From Buxus sempervirens (Eukaryota > Streptophyta > Magnoliopsida > Buxales > Buxaceae): 64,000 nt of DNA. Position 1 is the first letter of the stretch. Every line of letters starts with the position of its first letter. This document shows positions 12,301 through 23,487 of this stretch, in pieces. The stretch covers positions 41,860,602-41,924,601 of the forward strand of contig OX387185.1 in assembly GCA_947561395.2 (NCBI GenBank), written 5' to 3'. The translations under genes were made by a program, and so were the position numbers. The notes under the pieces were generated by a model. The model was not told the DNA's origin. It ran no database searches and saw only the letters and a list, made by a program, of their open reading frames with translations.

Positions 12301-12779
12301 TTCAGATCTCGAGATCTTGACTCTGTTGCGGCCCCATCTCGCAACCCGGAATCCAAATTCACCATAAGAACAGTTGCAGCTGGAGAAGTTGTGTTCAAGC
12401 TCAGTGATTCGAGCTCAACTTGTGAACCAAAACTGAATCTGAAAGAAGAGTGGACTGACTGCGGATCACCATTGGAGAATTGAGCACCACGGTTACCTGC
12501 TTCTGCCAGAAGCCATGCTTTGTTATGCTCCAAACAGTCTCCATTACTCTTATCTCCTTCTTCTTTATCTTCCCGTCGAATTTGCCGTCGATTTACCGGA
12601 AGAAAACAAGCTAATCCCAGTTCCCAAATCATATTCCTACAAGCAGTTCTACTTTCTAGCTTGTTACCCTCAAAATCGTCCTCCGTAATTAAAGAGGGAC
12701 TATTCACTTGGGTTTTTGGGCCATTTTGAGCATTCAGTGCTTCTTTAGAGTCAATGCAACCATCTTGGGAGTGACCCAT
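9400..12779 (-). CDS. Receptor-like cytoplasmic serine/threonine protein kinase, six exons
   Basis: Predicted soluble, RLK/Pelle-type serine/threonine kinase of 530 residues. Minus-strand exons are 12779-12194, 12086-11829, 11737-11568, 11442-11363, 11232-11085 and 9750-9400. Every junction is GT-AG and the frame is kept throughout. Residues 1 to about 175 are a non-conserved, Ser/Glu-rich leader, then [13 protein letters not shown] begins the kinase region. Landmarks: nucleotide loop [10 protein letters not shown] (199-208), lysine in VAIKRL (K222), catalytic HRDIKPSN (D323, so an RD kinase), DFG (D341) and APE (368-370). The third glycine of the nucleotide loop is replaced by serine. The start is the first in-frame ATG; the frame is open upstream (to about 12917) with hydrophobic codons but no ATG, so I read that part as leader. 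The protein starts MGHSQDGC, so lipidation at Gly2/Cys8 is conceivable but the context is weak. I do not recognise the exact subfamily. The last intron (about 1.3 kb) holds a repeat fragment. Confidence 0.9.
10345..10475 (+). repeat. Dispersed repeat fragment in the last kinase intron
   Basis: The text runs GATCCCACATTGCTTGGGAAG, then GGCTTATGACTCCCTCGAGC, then AAAACCCAAAAGCAAAACCGTGAGG, with short gaps. It resembles a widespread plant LTR-derived repeat whose consensus carries 'atcccacatcggttgggaagg' followed by a pairable 'gaggctttt...aaacccaaaagc' block. No terminal repeat or target duplication could be fixed, so family and limits are tentative. Confidence 0.35.
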
Positions 12780-13504
12780 TTGAAGCAGAACTCTATAAGG
12801 GAAGAACACAACTACCCAGAAACCAAAAAGAGAGCAAAACGTTGGAAGTAGAAAAGTAAAAGCAAAAGAAAGTGGAGGCTCCTCTGCTTCAAGGCAGACG
12901 CGAGGAGAGGATATCAATAAAAAGAATCACAATAAATTATTAATAGGAGAACGTGAGCATGGTCCCCCTCTTCGAAACCCAGATGGCCAGATGGGGAAAG
13001 CCACTGAATGAATTGCTTTTCAATCATATTTTATGGAGGGAAGGCTGTGAACTGTGGGAGATTCTTCTTGTTGAGTGAGACCCAAGAGACAAAAGAGAAT
13101 TGGTTTTTCTACTATTTAAGATTTATTATGTAGAAGGAAGAAACAGAGGCAGTGAATCACGTAGATTAGATGGACACTAGAGTTGCACCCAAAAAAACAA
13201 AAAGGGATGGATACTAGAGAACTTCTGAGGCAAATAAGAAGCTTGTTGGGTTTGTATACTGTGATGAGAAAAGAAACAAAACCTAATCTAATCTAAGGCC
13301 AAAAATGACTACAGTTTGGTGATCATCACAACCTTCCACTAAAACAACCTTCATCCCCTTGTGTACTCTAATGGGCAATGTCTAGTGGGTAGGAATCGTC
13401 CTTTCATGGACCGGACCCATTGAAAAATGGGTCCCCACATCCACACCGGGTAGAAGAATCGATTAAACTGGACATATATAATGTTTCATTTTATGATATA
13501 CTAT
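12780..13504. other. 5' flank of the kinase gene
   Basis: On the minus strand this is the leader and promoter side of the kinase gene. 12780-12920 stays open in the kinase frame but has no ATG. No clear TATA box could be fixed. At about 13,500 the character changes to the repeat-rich half of the window. Confidence 0.4.
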
Positions 13505-13911
13505 TATGTATATGGATTGCAATAGGGTGGGTTTTGGCAAACCCGAACCTACCCCTATAGAAGTTTATCAAATATCAAACCCTAACCCGCCCCTAGTGGG
13601 TTGGTAATGGGTCGGGTCTAGCCCAGTTGGAATATGAAATGCAAAAAAAAGAAGTATTTTTTTAAATACAATACTTATTAATAATATATTTATTAACAAA
13701 ATATGTATTTTTTATAATATATATATATAAATAATATTTAAAACATATTTTATATGATACTTTAATATTTTAAGGTCAGGTTTAAGGCAAGAGTGGGGCG
13801 GGTTGGGCTAAACCCGGATCCACCCCTAAACCGATTTTAACCATACCAAACCCTAACCGTTAGGGGCCGGGCGGGTTACCCATTTAACCTGCCCCATTGC
13901 CACCTCTAATT
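13505..13911. mobile_element. hAT-like non-autonomous element with terminal inverted similarity
   Basis: The left end (ATTGCAATAGGGTGGGTT, about 13515) matches the reverse complement of the right end (GGTGGCAATGGGGCAGGTT, ending about 13906). Further inward both arms carry AACCCTAAC / GGTTAGGGT and GGGCGGGT-type phrases around an AT-rich core. Such 'gaggtggcaatggggcgggt' ends are common in non-autonomous hAT elements of plants. Possible 8-bp flanks ATTATGTA / ATTACATA differ at two positions, so I treat the boundary as approximate. Confidence 0.45.
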
Positions 13912-14379
13912 ACATATGCGGATTACGCGAAAAATCCTTTTCTTTAAGATGTTATCTATTGTGATAAAAAGTTATAAAATGTTAATTATGGATAGCTTTC
14001 TTGATCTAATTTCCTTGCATGAATGCTTCAATGGGACCGATTAGGATTTGGGGTGATTTAAAAAGTTCAACACATTATAAGAAAATGATTTTTTTTTAAT
14101 GAGTTTGATGTCGGTGCAAATGGAGCCACTTGGATGGTCAGGGGCTCCTAATTTGTTAGGTTAACCCACCAAAGACCATCTTTATGCTACGTAATCATTT
14201 TAATAATCAAAATTTTCTAGAACTTCATGAGGGATGGAGTTAATAAGGTGCTTGAATTCTTTCAAGAAAGTATTATTTAATGTGATGTTTGGTACTCCAA
14301 TGAAAGATCAGCTAGAACTCAATCAATTATTTAACGTCAGATAAAACCTAAATCCGAACATTCCATATATAATAGAAAA

Positions 14380-14900
14380 CTTTGAGGGTGGCAGTTTGGG
14401 AGCCCACCCATAACTGATTGTATTATAAAATGTAAAAGTATGAATATTTTTGAATGAAATAAATTAACTAATAATGTATTTATTTGTAAAATATGTAACT
14501 TTTTAAATATGATATAAATGAAAAATAATATTTCAATGGCTTAAAGTCTCGTTTGGGGCAGGTTGAGCTAAATCCTAGTATTCCCCTAATCCGATTTATG
14601 CCATACCAAATAGTGGCGGCGGAATCAAGACTCCAAATCTGAGGGGGCAAAAAAAATTTTCAATCAACACTTCTTATGAAATATAGAAATTGCAGTGAGT
14701 TAGGAGGGGCAAACCGGAAATTTTAGAGGGGACAAAACATAAATTTCAATTAAAACATATAGAACAAAATATATTTTTAATTAAAAAAAAAAGTTCAGGG
14801 AGGGCAACTGCCCCCCCTAGCTATAACGTGGTTCTCCCACTGATACCAAACCCTAATCATTATGGGCAGGTTACCCATTAGCCCGCCCATAGCCATCCCT
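14380..14900. mobile_element. Second hAT-like element of the same type, interrupted by a MITE
   Basis: The left end (GAGGGTGGCAGTTTGGGAGC, about 14384) resembles the reverse complement of the right end (GGGATGGCTATGGGCGGGC, ending about 14898). The AT-rich core and the 'aaagtctcgtttggggcaggttgagctaaa' phrase parallel the element at 13505-13911. It is split by a 232-bp MITE with a clear target duplication, so it is the older of the two insertions. Confidence 0.4.
14611..14842. mobile_element. hAT MITE with exact 8-bp target-site duplication
   Basis: This 232-bp insert is flanked on both sides by ATACCAAA (14603-14610 and 14843-14850). The ends are TAGTGGCGGCGGAATC and, reverse-complemented, CAGTGGGAGAACCACG, matching the CAGTGGCGGAGCCACG-type ends of plant hAT elements. 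The length and the 8-bp duplication both fit hAT. It carries the inner phrase GGGGCAA / TTGCCCCC shared with the larger MITEs at 17939 and 25465. Confidence 0.85.
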
Positions 14901-15604
14901 ACCCTTCACCGGGCTCTAATTTTTTCATATATTATTTATAAATACAAATTTTGAATACAATATGTATTTTAAGTACTATAATTTCTTTTTGAATATTTAT
15001 TTCATTATAAATGCTTTTTTAAGCCACCGTTGCTTATAAATGACAATATGTCATAGAACAAATCCAATACGCAAAAGCTTCTTTGACATCAAAATAAAGA
15101 GAAGGCAGTTGGGGAAGTTAAAATTGAATTTAATTGGACAAAAGAGGTAAGATAGAACTTGTATTTAGAAGAGTAGTGAAGGTAAGAATCTCAATGAGGA
15201 AGGTGAAAAAAATAGAATAAGGTGTTTTAATCAATTTTGTTAAAATTGATTTTTGTTGTTTATATCAAAATGTCAATTAAATGTCCCTTTTTAAGTTTCA
15301 ATATGTTGTCAACAGTATTTTAGGCATAAAAATGATCAAACATGGACAATAATTCAAAAGGGTTAACCAAATTAATAGTGAAGAAATATAATTTCATATA
15401 AAGTATATAAAACACGCAAGGTATTCTGTTCTATCACAAAATCTTTAATTGGTCTTTTTGGTAGACCAAAATATGTCATTTGAAGTAATGAACTAACCAA
15501 TTTTTTATTATGTTTCTTATCTTTTAAATAAAGAAAGATATTAGTCTTAGGTGGGCCTTTTATGCCATGTGATAAACTTGTTTATATTTAAAATTTAATA
15601 TGTT
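14901..15604. other. AT-rich intergenic stretch
   Basis: No open frame of note, terminal repeat or RNA gene seen. AT content is high throughout. Confidence 0.4.
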
Positions 15605-15754
15605 GTTTAGATTTTGGGTATACACTTCGAAGAATAAATAGATCTTTTCAACGAATCATAATAATTTCAATTCTACCCAATTCCAATTTTTGATGAATTA
15701 GAATTGGAATTATAATTCTTAATTCCAATTCTAATTCATTGAACCAATCGGGGC

Positions 15755-15923
15755 CTAAGGGTTAACCAGCGCACGACACTCCCGCCACTGTACAGGTATT
15801 TGAGTGTCTAATGTACGCGACCTTACTCTACAAGCGAGGAGGCTGTTGGCTATGATTTGAGCGTGCGATGTCCTTCAAGCTACAATGGAACAATCTTACC
15901 GTTGTGCCAAGAGCTCACCCTCG
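15755..15923 (-). mobile_element. Au-like SINE, copy 1
   Basis: Read on the minus strand it begins near GAGGGTGAGCTCTTGGCACA with an A-box-like TGGCACAACGGTAAGATTG. It continues with ACAGCCTCCTCGC, GTAAGGTCGCGTACATTAGAC and AGTGGCGGGAGTGTCGTGCG, phrases in the order expected of the plant Au SINE family. The B-box region is degenerate. It sits inside the large direct repeat. Confidence 0.75.
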
Positions 15924-16783
15924 TTAACTCTATTTTGAGTATTTTATTTTATAAAATACCTTAGAAGTAAATGATTTAAGAAGAAATGGATTTTTTGACA
16001 TTCCATTTTACTATTCTTTAAACATTAAAAATTGAATAAATATTAATTAAAAAGTGCTAATAATTTAGCAAATGTTTTTTTACTGTTGCATCTACTGTTA
16101 GGTGGCATATCTCTATGACTAGCCATGTGGAACTTGGATGGTGTTTGGCAACAGGAGTCAAACACATGTAACAACTATATATTTTGAGTGTTGTGTTACC
16201 CCCAGACACGCCTTCACTAAACAGCTGTGAGATAACGTCTCGTAGCATGTAACTAAGCATACGAGTTATCATTCCATGCATAAATATACTCAATTTATGT
16301 TGAAGAAGTCTGTTGCACCAACTCTTGGGATGGATAGACACTCCACTCGACACTAGTGACCTGCCAACCGGCCAAGTCTAACGCGGGTTTGGATTGATTG
16401 TTTCAATCAGTGTGTCGGGTTCAGGTTGGATTCGGATTGGACCCGTTAATACAAAGTAACCCGAAAATAATTTTTGTATACTAAAATATTTAATAGTTGT
16501 GACTACTCAGTCTTTACTCTTTTAATACAGATTATGAAAAAGGATTAAGTTGTGTAAGACTTTTTATATTTAAATAAATATTTCAAGTTTCTTAGCCTCT
16601 AATGATGTAAATTGAGGCCTTGATGGTAAGTAGTCTTTTAGGACTTTTTTTATTATATTTTAATTCTTTTAATTCATGTTACTCTAATTCTATCTTAATG
16701 ATTATCATCTTATTGTGTTTGTCAAGGGTGTGATATTAAAATAAATTGAAAAATAGAATTCATGTTACTCTAATTCTATCTTA

Positions 16784-17566
16784 ATGATTATTTTCGCTTG
16801 TAACAATTTCAATTTTATTTAGAAATTTAAACTATTTTAACATGTTTAAATGGGTTGATGAGTTAGAGCATGTTAGGTTAGGTTAGGTTGGGACATTCCA
16901 ACCCGGGTTCTGTTTGAGCCTTGACCCGTTAACCACCCGCATCAACCCACCCGAACCCAACCCATTTCCACCTCTATCTATGATATGATTGGTACACCAT
17001 TTGATAGCACATATCGGCTGTTAGAATAATATTGATAATCTAACCATATATGTCAAGGGTTTTGAAATTGGGGTGTAACTTGGTTCCTCGTTAAAACCGA
17101 GAACCAACTGAGGGTTGGGTAAGTCGGTTTGCAATTCGGTTTTGCTTTTAAAATCTATAAACCAATATCATGATTATTTTCGCTTGTAACAATTTCAATT
17201 TTATTTAGAAATTTAAACTATTTTAACATGTTTAAATGGATTGACGAGTTAAAGCAGGTTAGGTTAGGTTGAGATATTCTAACCCGTTTATTAAACAGGT
17301 TGGTTTTGTTTGAGCCTTGACCCGTTAACCACCCGCATAAACCCACCGAACTCAACCTATTTCCACCTCTATCTATAGTAGGATTGGTACACCATTTGAT
17401 AGGGCCCACACATATCGGCTGTTTGAATATTGATAATCTGAGCATATATTTCAGGGGTGTTGAAATTGGGGGTGTAACTTGGTTACTTGTTAAAACCGAG
17501 AACCAACTGAGGGTTGGGTAAGTCAGTTTGGAATTCGGTTTTGGTTTTAAAATCTATAAACCAATT
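16784..17566. repeat. 386-bp tandem duplication present only in copy 1 of the large repeat
   Basis: 16784-17169 and 17170-17566 are head-to-tail copies starting ATGATTATTTTCGCTTGTAA and ending AAAATCTATAAACCAAT. They differ by scattered substitutions and a few indels. Copy 2 of the large repeat has one version only (about 24525-24893), so the unit was either duplicated in copy 1 or lost from copy 2 after the two separated. Confidence 0.85.
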
Positions 17567-17938
17567 TATTTTCGGTTGATATTTTGATTAAAACAAAATA
17601 AATTGAAACCATGACTTGAAAATATGCTTTAATACACTAAATCTATATATACATATATGTTTGGTTTGGATCTAGGTTAACAATCACAAAACCTCAGTCT
17701 AGTCTTGGGTTGATGTCAACCCAGACCAAACCGTACCAAGTTGCACCCATAATTGAAATCATGATATTGGTGGGGTTGATCTGAATTTGATAACCCAATG
17801 TTTTCAATTAGTTTGGGTTATATTGGGCTCAATATTATATCCAAGTTGACATGCGGAAGGTGATTGAATTTAATGGGTATTATAATTAATTTAGAGAAAA
17901 GTATCACAATAAATAAGATAAGGAAAGGCTTGTGTATG

Positions 17939-18300
17939 CAGGGGCGGAGCTACGTTATGGCGAGGGGTCAATTGCCCCTCCTGAATTTTTTTTATATGTT
18001 TTTAATAAAAATACATTTTGTTGCCCCTCCTGAAATTTCTATTTTGCCCCTCCTAACTCAAATGATAAACAAACCCCACAAGAATTGGGGAACGAAGCAC
18101 ACGACTCTCTCTACTCTCTACTCTCTACTCTCGACTATTGACTACTTCTTCGCTCAATCGCTCTCCTTCCTCGTCATCTTCGCTCAGTCATTCTCCTTTC
18201 TCATTACACGTTCTTGTAATTTATTTAAATTAAATTTTAATATTTTATGCTTCATAGATCTATCTCTCCTCAGTTAAAATCCTCACTCCGCCCCGTGTAT
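17939..18300. mobile_element. hAT MITE in copy 1 of the large repeat
   Basis: Starts CAGGGGCGGAGCTACG directly after TGTGTATG (17931-17938) and ends ...CTCACTCCGCCCC. The 3' duplication is degraded here, while the orthologous copy at 25465-25806 keeps both. The inner sequence carries a (CTCTACT)n run, about 18105-18135. Confidence 0.7.
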
Positions 18301-18302
18301 AT

Positions 18303-18490
18303 GGGGTTGAAATTGTCTGCCACAGTTAAGGTGTGGCAGACCCTATAGCATCCATGGGATAGCATCCCACGGACGTTGTTCGTTTCACATTTCCCCATGG
18401 AAATGTCATTTCAGTTCACATTTCACATGGGGAAATGTGAACTGAACAACACATGTGAAATGTGAACTGAACAACATCCATGGGATGCTG
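18303..18490. mobile_element. Truncated Mutator-type MITE remnant
   Basis: Starts GGGGTTGAAATTGTCTGCC and carries AGCATCCATGGGATAGCATCCC, closely matching the end of the complete element at 27278-27446 (GGGATGAAATCGTCTGC and AGCATCCATGGGAT). The opposite terminus is not seen; sequence stops being similar where the LTR-like sequence begins at 18491. The middle contains long inverted stretches (GTGAAATGTGAACTGAAC and its complement). Confidence 0.5.
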
Positions 18491-18887
18491 TGTAAAATCC
18501 CGACCCGGATTATATCCTAATTATTAGGCTTAATTATCTAAAGTATGATTATTAGACTAATTAAGTACTTGTGCTATGAAAATGGGGTAAATGCGAATTA
18601 TACTTAAGGATTTAGGGAAATCAAATTGAACTTTATTGAAGTTTTTAAGGTAAGCTAAGTTAGTGCTATGTCTTAATTTCAATTAGCTAAGGTATCCTCC
18701 AATTATATCTAGTGAATTGGAAATCAAATTCTGAAAAATTAGAATTAAGTGTACCTAAATTAATCCCATACAAATACCCAAGGTACTTCTATTGTATGCC
18801 TAGGGTACACTCATGTGGTACCCAAAGCATACCCATGTACTACCTAAGGTACCACCCAAATATACTTAAAGTACACCCAAGTATAAC

Positions 18888-21557
18888 TGTGCACACGTCC
18901 CTCGGGGCACCGCACGGAAAATGGGAGGTATCGGAGTCACCACTGCCTGATGGGGTGCAGGCAGACACCTGGGTGCCTATACAGGTCTACTGGGATGGTC
19001 TGCGGCTTTTTAGAGATTCTGGTTAAGTTCTCGGTTACGGTCCGGGGAAGTCCGAAAACACCCCGGCTCGCCCCGTCAGTTGACGGGTCCCTCGGGTCTC
19101 CCTGGTTTGAGTCAACTTAATCTACTCACCCAGTTTCCTATGCCAGCATGTACTCTTATTGGGTCTGGTGGGGACTAGGTCCCCTTTATTTTAATTGATT
19201 TTATCTTTTTAGCCTCTTAGTGAAATGGGTCGGATGTGAGCCCCGTTGGAAGGCCCATTGGAATCCAAGTTGGACTTAAGTTAAGTCCAAGGCCCAACTA
19301 GGGTTATGAGGTAACCCTTATTGGATTTGGTTATTTTGATTTTGAGGTTAATCAATTATATACATCTGGGATCTATAGTGAGTTCCAAGGTGAACTCACA
19401 ATGGTTTAATACTTCTTTTGGGCTAAAATCATCCACCTTTCTTATATTTTTCAAATGGGGGTAGTAAGAAAGATATGGGACTTTTCCCATCTCCTGGGGT
19501 CAAGACTGAGAACCTGCAAGGGGGTTCTAATGGTCCCTTCCTCCTGGTATTTCTAAGATCTCTCTTCTTTTGTTCATAAAGAGGGATTAAACATAGCCCA
19601 AAAGACCACAAACAATCCTTACACATTCAAACTTACTCCATGATGAGAAATCCGCAATATATAAGACGAAACCCTCAGTATCAGCAAATAAAGAAAAATT
19701 TGTGCTTCATGCTTATGAGTTAAAAACAAACGTGCTCCTAAAGATGAACCAAATATACCAAAGGTGATGTGATCTAATGAGTATGTTCTTGTGAGTTAAA
19801 AACAAAGTACTTCATGCTTATATCTAAAGAAAACAAAACAAGACAAGCTTAAATGAATTTTGAACACACTTTTAATACGTCATGAATAAGTGTGTGCGGT
19901 GTTTTTACTAAAAGAATAATGTATTAAAAACAGTAGAGGAAATGAAATAAAACCATGTGTGTGTGTATGTGGAATACTTTCATCGTAGATGCACAATCAA
20001 ACATCTACAATCAAAGAGAAGAAACTCAAATATATATGGAAATAAACAAATGAAGGGAGTGAGGGAGAGAATTAGGGGTACAATGGAAATTAAAAGAGGA
20101 CAGGACCCCTCTTTGAAAATAAATTAGCATGAAAACAAGGATGATGTCAAGAATACTAAAGTAAGACTCTTCATTTTACATAAATCTCCCATTTCTTCCA
20201 GTTTTCTGTAGGGAGGTCCCCTCCTTACCAAGGGGATCTCACGGCACATACAAGAAGAAAAAAAGTGGTTAGAATAATACAGCAAAGAATAAATTTCAAA
20301 ACAAGTAGAACAACACATCTTCAAAAGACCATGTCTTGATATACATATGAAATGAATTACAACAAAATCACTTACTTTAATATTACCTTCCTCTTGGGAG
20401 CTGATGTGGTTCCTTAAATGAAGATGGACAGCATTATAGAGAGTCCCCCTTACTCCAAAGAAGTCTTTTTCGTTTGTCTTTGAGGAGCTAAGAGAAAAAA
20501 AAAAAGGATGAAAGTGATGTGTATGAAGGGTAAAGTGGGTATTTTGAAGGGGTTTAGGTTGAGAAGAATGGATGGGAAGCTTTTGGTAGCAGAGGGGCAA
20601 GGGGACGACTAAGATGAGAAGGAAATGGAGGGGGAGTGAGAGAGAATCCTCCTTGGCATGGGGGGAAGGGGAACCCCCTATTTATAATAGAAAAAGGTGA
20701 TCAAATTTTAATTTTAATTTGAGTTTTTCACTTGTTACCAAATAAGATATTGGGGACACGTGGGTTGTTTTTCAACCAAGTCATTTCAACACATTCTCCA
20801 TATGGGAGAATGCGTTGTCACCTTCCCATTTTTTTTAATTTTTTATTTATTTTAATTACTTGATTTTAATGTTTTTACTATTATTTTCTTCTTTGATTTT
20901 TTTGTTTAGACACACACGTGTCTTCAATTTTATTTTATTTTATTTAATTTAACTAATAGATTTTTAAGATATAATATTATTTTATTGTTAGATTTTTTAT
21001 TTTTTTTTGTCTTTTATACAATTCTTGTCATGTGTGCAGTTTTTACCCAAATTTTGACTGCTCGTAACTTGCTCATCTGATATCCGATTTTAACAAACTT
21101 AGTGGCGTTAGAATCAGTGCGAGATTTTCTATCCACTGAGCTAGAGTTTGGCAACAAATTCGGATTTTTTAGCAAAAGTGCAAAGTCGCGTCCCGAAGCC
21201 AGTTTTGCTCGTATCTCCTTATCCGGGACTCCGATTCCAACAAACTCAGTTGCGTCGAGATCGTGTTGAGATGCTCTTTCTGCTAGTATAAAATGGAGCA
21301 GCTAATTTGGAGTTTTGAAGAAAGCTGATTTATGCTATTCTCAAATTTGACTGGCCCATAACTTCTTCATCCGGACTCCGATTTGAGCAAACTTAGCGTC
21401 GTTAGAACCGTATTGGAATCCTCTATCCATTGGTAAGAAGTTTGGTGATCAATTTGTACCCGATCAAAAAGTCAACTTTTTGACCCCTTAGGTTTGACTT
21501 TTCAATTAGGGTTTTTATTTTCTGCATTTTCGGGGGTGCAAAAATGAGGTGCTGACA
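18888..21557 (-). mobile_element. Solo LTR, Tat/Ogre-like Ty3/gypsy, TSD ATAAC
   Basis: This 2670-bp LTR reads TGTGCACACG... at the left and ...GGTGCTGACA at the right on the plus strand, so it is in minus orientation (its 5' end is TGTCAGCACC). The 5-bp sequence ATAAC flanks both sides (18883-18887 and 21558-21562). A TATA-like TATAAATA lies at about 20679-20686 (minus), with an 8-bp-arm palindrome (CATTCTCC / GGAGAATG, 20792-20812) upstream of it. No internal region is present: a solo LTR left by recombination. Confidence 0.9.
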
Positions 21558-21562
21558 ATAAC

Positions 21563-22665
21563 CCAGGTACCCTCCCAAATAATACAAGAGTGTACGTATG
21601 CACTACCCAAGTTACCTCTCAAATGTACCTCAAGTAATTCCTAATAGTACCTAAAGGACCACCCAAGTATTACCCAAGGTACCACCAAAGCACACCTAAA
21701 ATACCCCCATGTACTATCCAAAGTACAACCAAGTGTTACCCAAAGTACCACTCAAGTATTCCTTAAGGTACCCCATATGTATGCAAAAAGTACCCCCTAA
21801 TTATACCTAAGGTACCCCTTGTATTGCTTAAAGTACCCCCTTGTATTGCCTAAGGTACCCCACTTATATACCTAAAGTACCCCCTTGTATTGCCTAAGGT
21901 ACCCCATAGGTATGCATAAAGTACCCTCTAATTATACTTAAGGTACCCCCTTGTATTGCCTAAGGTACCCCACTTATATACCTAAGGTACCCGCTTGTAT
22001 TGCCTAAGGTACCCCTCTGTTTTACCTAAGGTACCCCACCATTTTATCTAAGGTACCCTACTTGTATTCCCCAAGGTACCCCAATTATATACCTAAGATA
22101 CCCGCTTGTATTTCCTAAAGTACCCCACTTATATACCTAAAGTACCCCCTCATATTACCTAAGGTATCCCACTTGAATACCTAAGGTACCCCTTTGTGTC
22201 ACTTAAGGTACACACCCTTACATAGCTAAGGTACCCTCTTATAACACTCGGGTACCCCCTTTGTATAACTAGAGTACCCTCCTTATATAACTAGGGTACC
22301 CCATTTGTATAACTAAGGTGCCCTTCTTATATTACTAAGGTACACCCCTTACATTACCTAGGGTACACCCCTTGTATTATCTAAGGTACCCCACTTGAAT
22401 ACCTAAAATACCCCCTTGTATTGCCTAAGGTACCCCACTGTTTTAGCTAAGGTACCCCATTTATATAACTAGAGTACCCCCTTATATAACTAAGGTACCC
22501 CTTGTATTAACGAAGGTACACCTCCCAAGCATCCCTAAAACATACCCTTTTGAAGTGGCTAAGGCAAACCCCCTTGAAACACCAAGGTACCCCCACTTAA
22601 TACCAAAGTACCCCCCTCAAATAACACTAAGGTACCCCCTGGTATGCCTTAAGTACTCGCTAAGG
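21563..22665 (+). repeat. 22-bp GGTACC-core minisatellite (main block)
   Basis: About fifty diverged units of consensus CCTAAGGTACCCCNCTTGTAT plus one base, with a period of about 22 bp. The core YTAAGGTACCCC is the most conserved part. A smaller block of the same repeat lies at about 18747-18882, on the other side of the solo LTR. The two blocks were one array before that insertion. Confidence 0.9.
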
Positions 22666-23487
22666 ATTTTAATTGAATAAAAGCTCTGTTTAGGGGCAGA
22701 TTTGAAAGACCAAAAGTTAGGCATATAAAAGGATGCCCTAATTTCTATTATAAGTGTTTTGAGAACCATTCCTCTTGTCTTGGACGTATAGAACAAGAGA
22801 GGAAGTTGTGGAGCTTGCTGGAAAGCTTCAAGAGGAAGGAGAAGAAGGAGAAGGAGAGCTTGAAGAAGAGTTGTGCATCTCCATTAATAAGTAAGTAGCA
22901 AACCCTTCAAACTAAAATGAATTTATTGGATTTTCGTATTTCTCTCTCCTAGGGTTTTGATAAATTGAAAAAATCACTTGCATGTGGGATTTTGCTTCTA
23001 AAATTTGTAGGGTTTGGTAGTATAACTATTCTTGTTTAGTTTTGTATTGATTTGCCATGAATTTCTAACCTACATTGGTCACATTTCAGTTTTGGTTTGA
23101 GTTTGGTGGGTTGAATGGGGTTTCATGTGGTTGGATTTATGTTTATATGTATTCTGAGTGAATTCCTGTATTGGAAGGTGTATTTGGGCATGTTGGGAGG
23201 TTTTATGATCATCCCATTTGGTATTGGGAGGGTTGGTATGAGTTTTGAGTTGAAAATAGACAAAAATATTTGAAAACCCGAGGTGGCAATTAATCCTGAA
23301 AATTGACGATTAATCCTGAGCCAAGACCCCCAAAAATCAGTTTTGTTAGATTTTGGGTATACACTTCGAAGAATAGATCTTTTCAACGAATCATAATAAT
23401 TTCAATTCTACCCAATTCAAATTTTTGATGAATTAGAATTGGAATTATAATTCTTAATTGCAATTCCAATTCATTGAACCAATTGAG

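Larger units (their letters stand above)
15605..18300. repeat. Large direct repeat, copy 1 (about 2.7 kb)
   Basis: Direct counterpart of 23345-25814. The shared text starts at TTAGATTTTGGGTATACACT and runs through a SINE, a stretch with short MITE-like pieces, and a hAT MITE, ending at that MITE's right edge. Copy 1 has an extra tandem duplication (16784-17566) and lacks a ~185-bp insert found in copy 2. Both copies carry the MITE at the same site, so the MITE arrived before the copies separated. I see no TG...CA ends, primer site or coding domain, so I do not call the pair LTRs. Confidence 0.8.
18491..23344 (+). mobile_element. LTR-like sequence (TGTAAAATCCCG family), interrupted by a solo LTR
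   Basis: Begins TGTAAAATCCCGACCCGG, the same start type as the LTR at 36650 (TGTAAAACCCCG), which is common in Ty3/gypsy LTRs of plants. A TATA box (TATAAAA, 22724-22730) and an A/G-rich leader follow at the far side. Most of the segment upstream of the TATA box is a GGTACC-core minisatellite. A Tat/Ogre-like solo LTR (18888-21557) splits it with a 5-bp target duplication. The right limit is uncertain: the second copy of the large direct repeat begins at about 23345. No coding domain is present; it is a fossil fragment. Confidence 0.55.

Noticed and set aside
12780-12917. Upstream extension of the kinase with a hydrophobic segment as a signal anchor
   Set aside because: The frame is open but contains no ATG; the first ATG is at 12779. 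I treat the extension as leader sequence.
15755-15923. A genuine tRNA gene
   Set aside because: Only an A-box-like motif is convincing, the B-box is degenerate, no cloverleaf can be drawn, and the rest matches an Au-like SINE.
20124-20600. 158-codon minus-strand open frame
   Set aside because: Lies inside the solo LTR 18888-21557, has no recognisable domain, and its composition matches leader-like LTR sequence.
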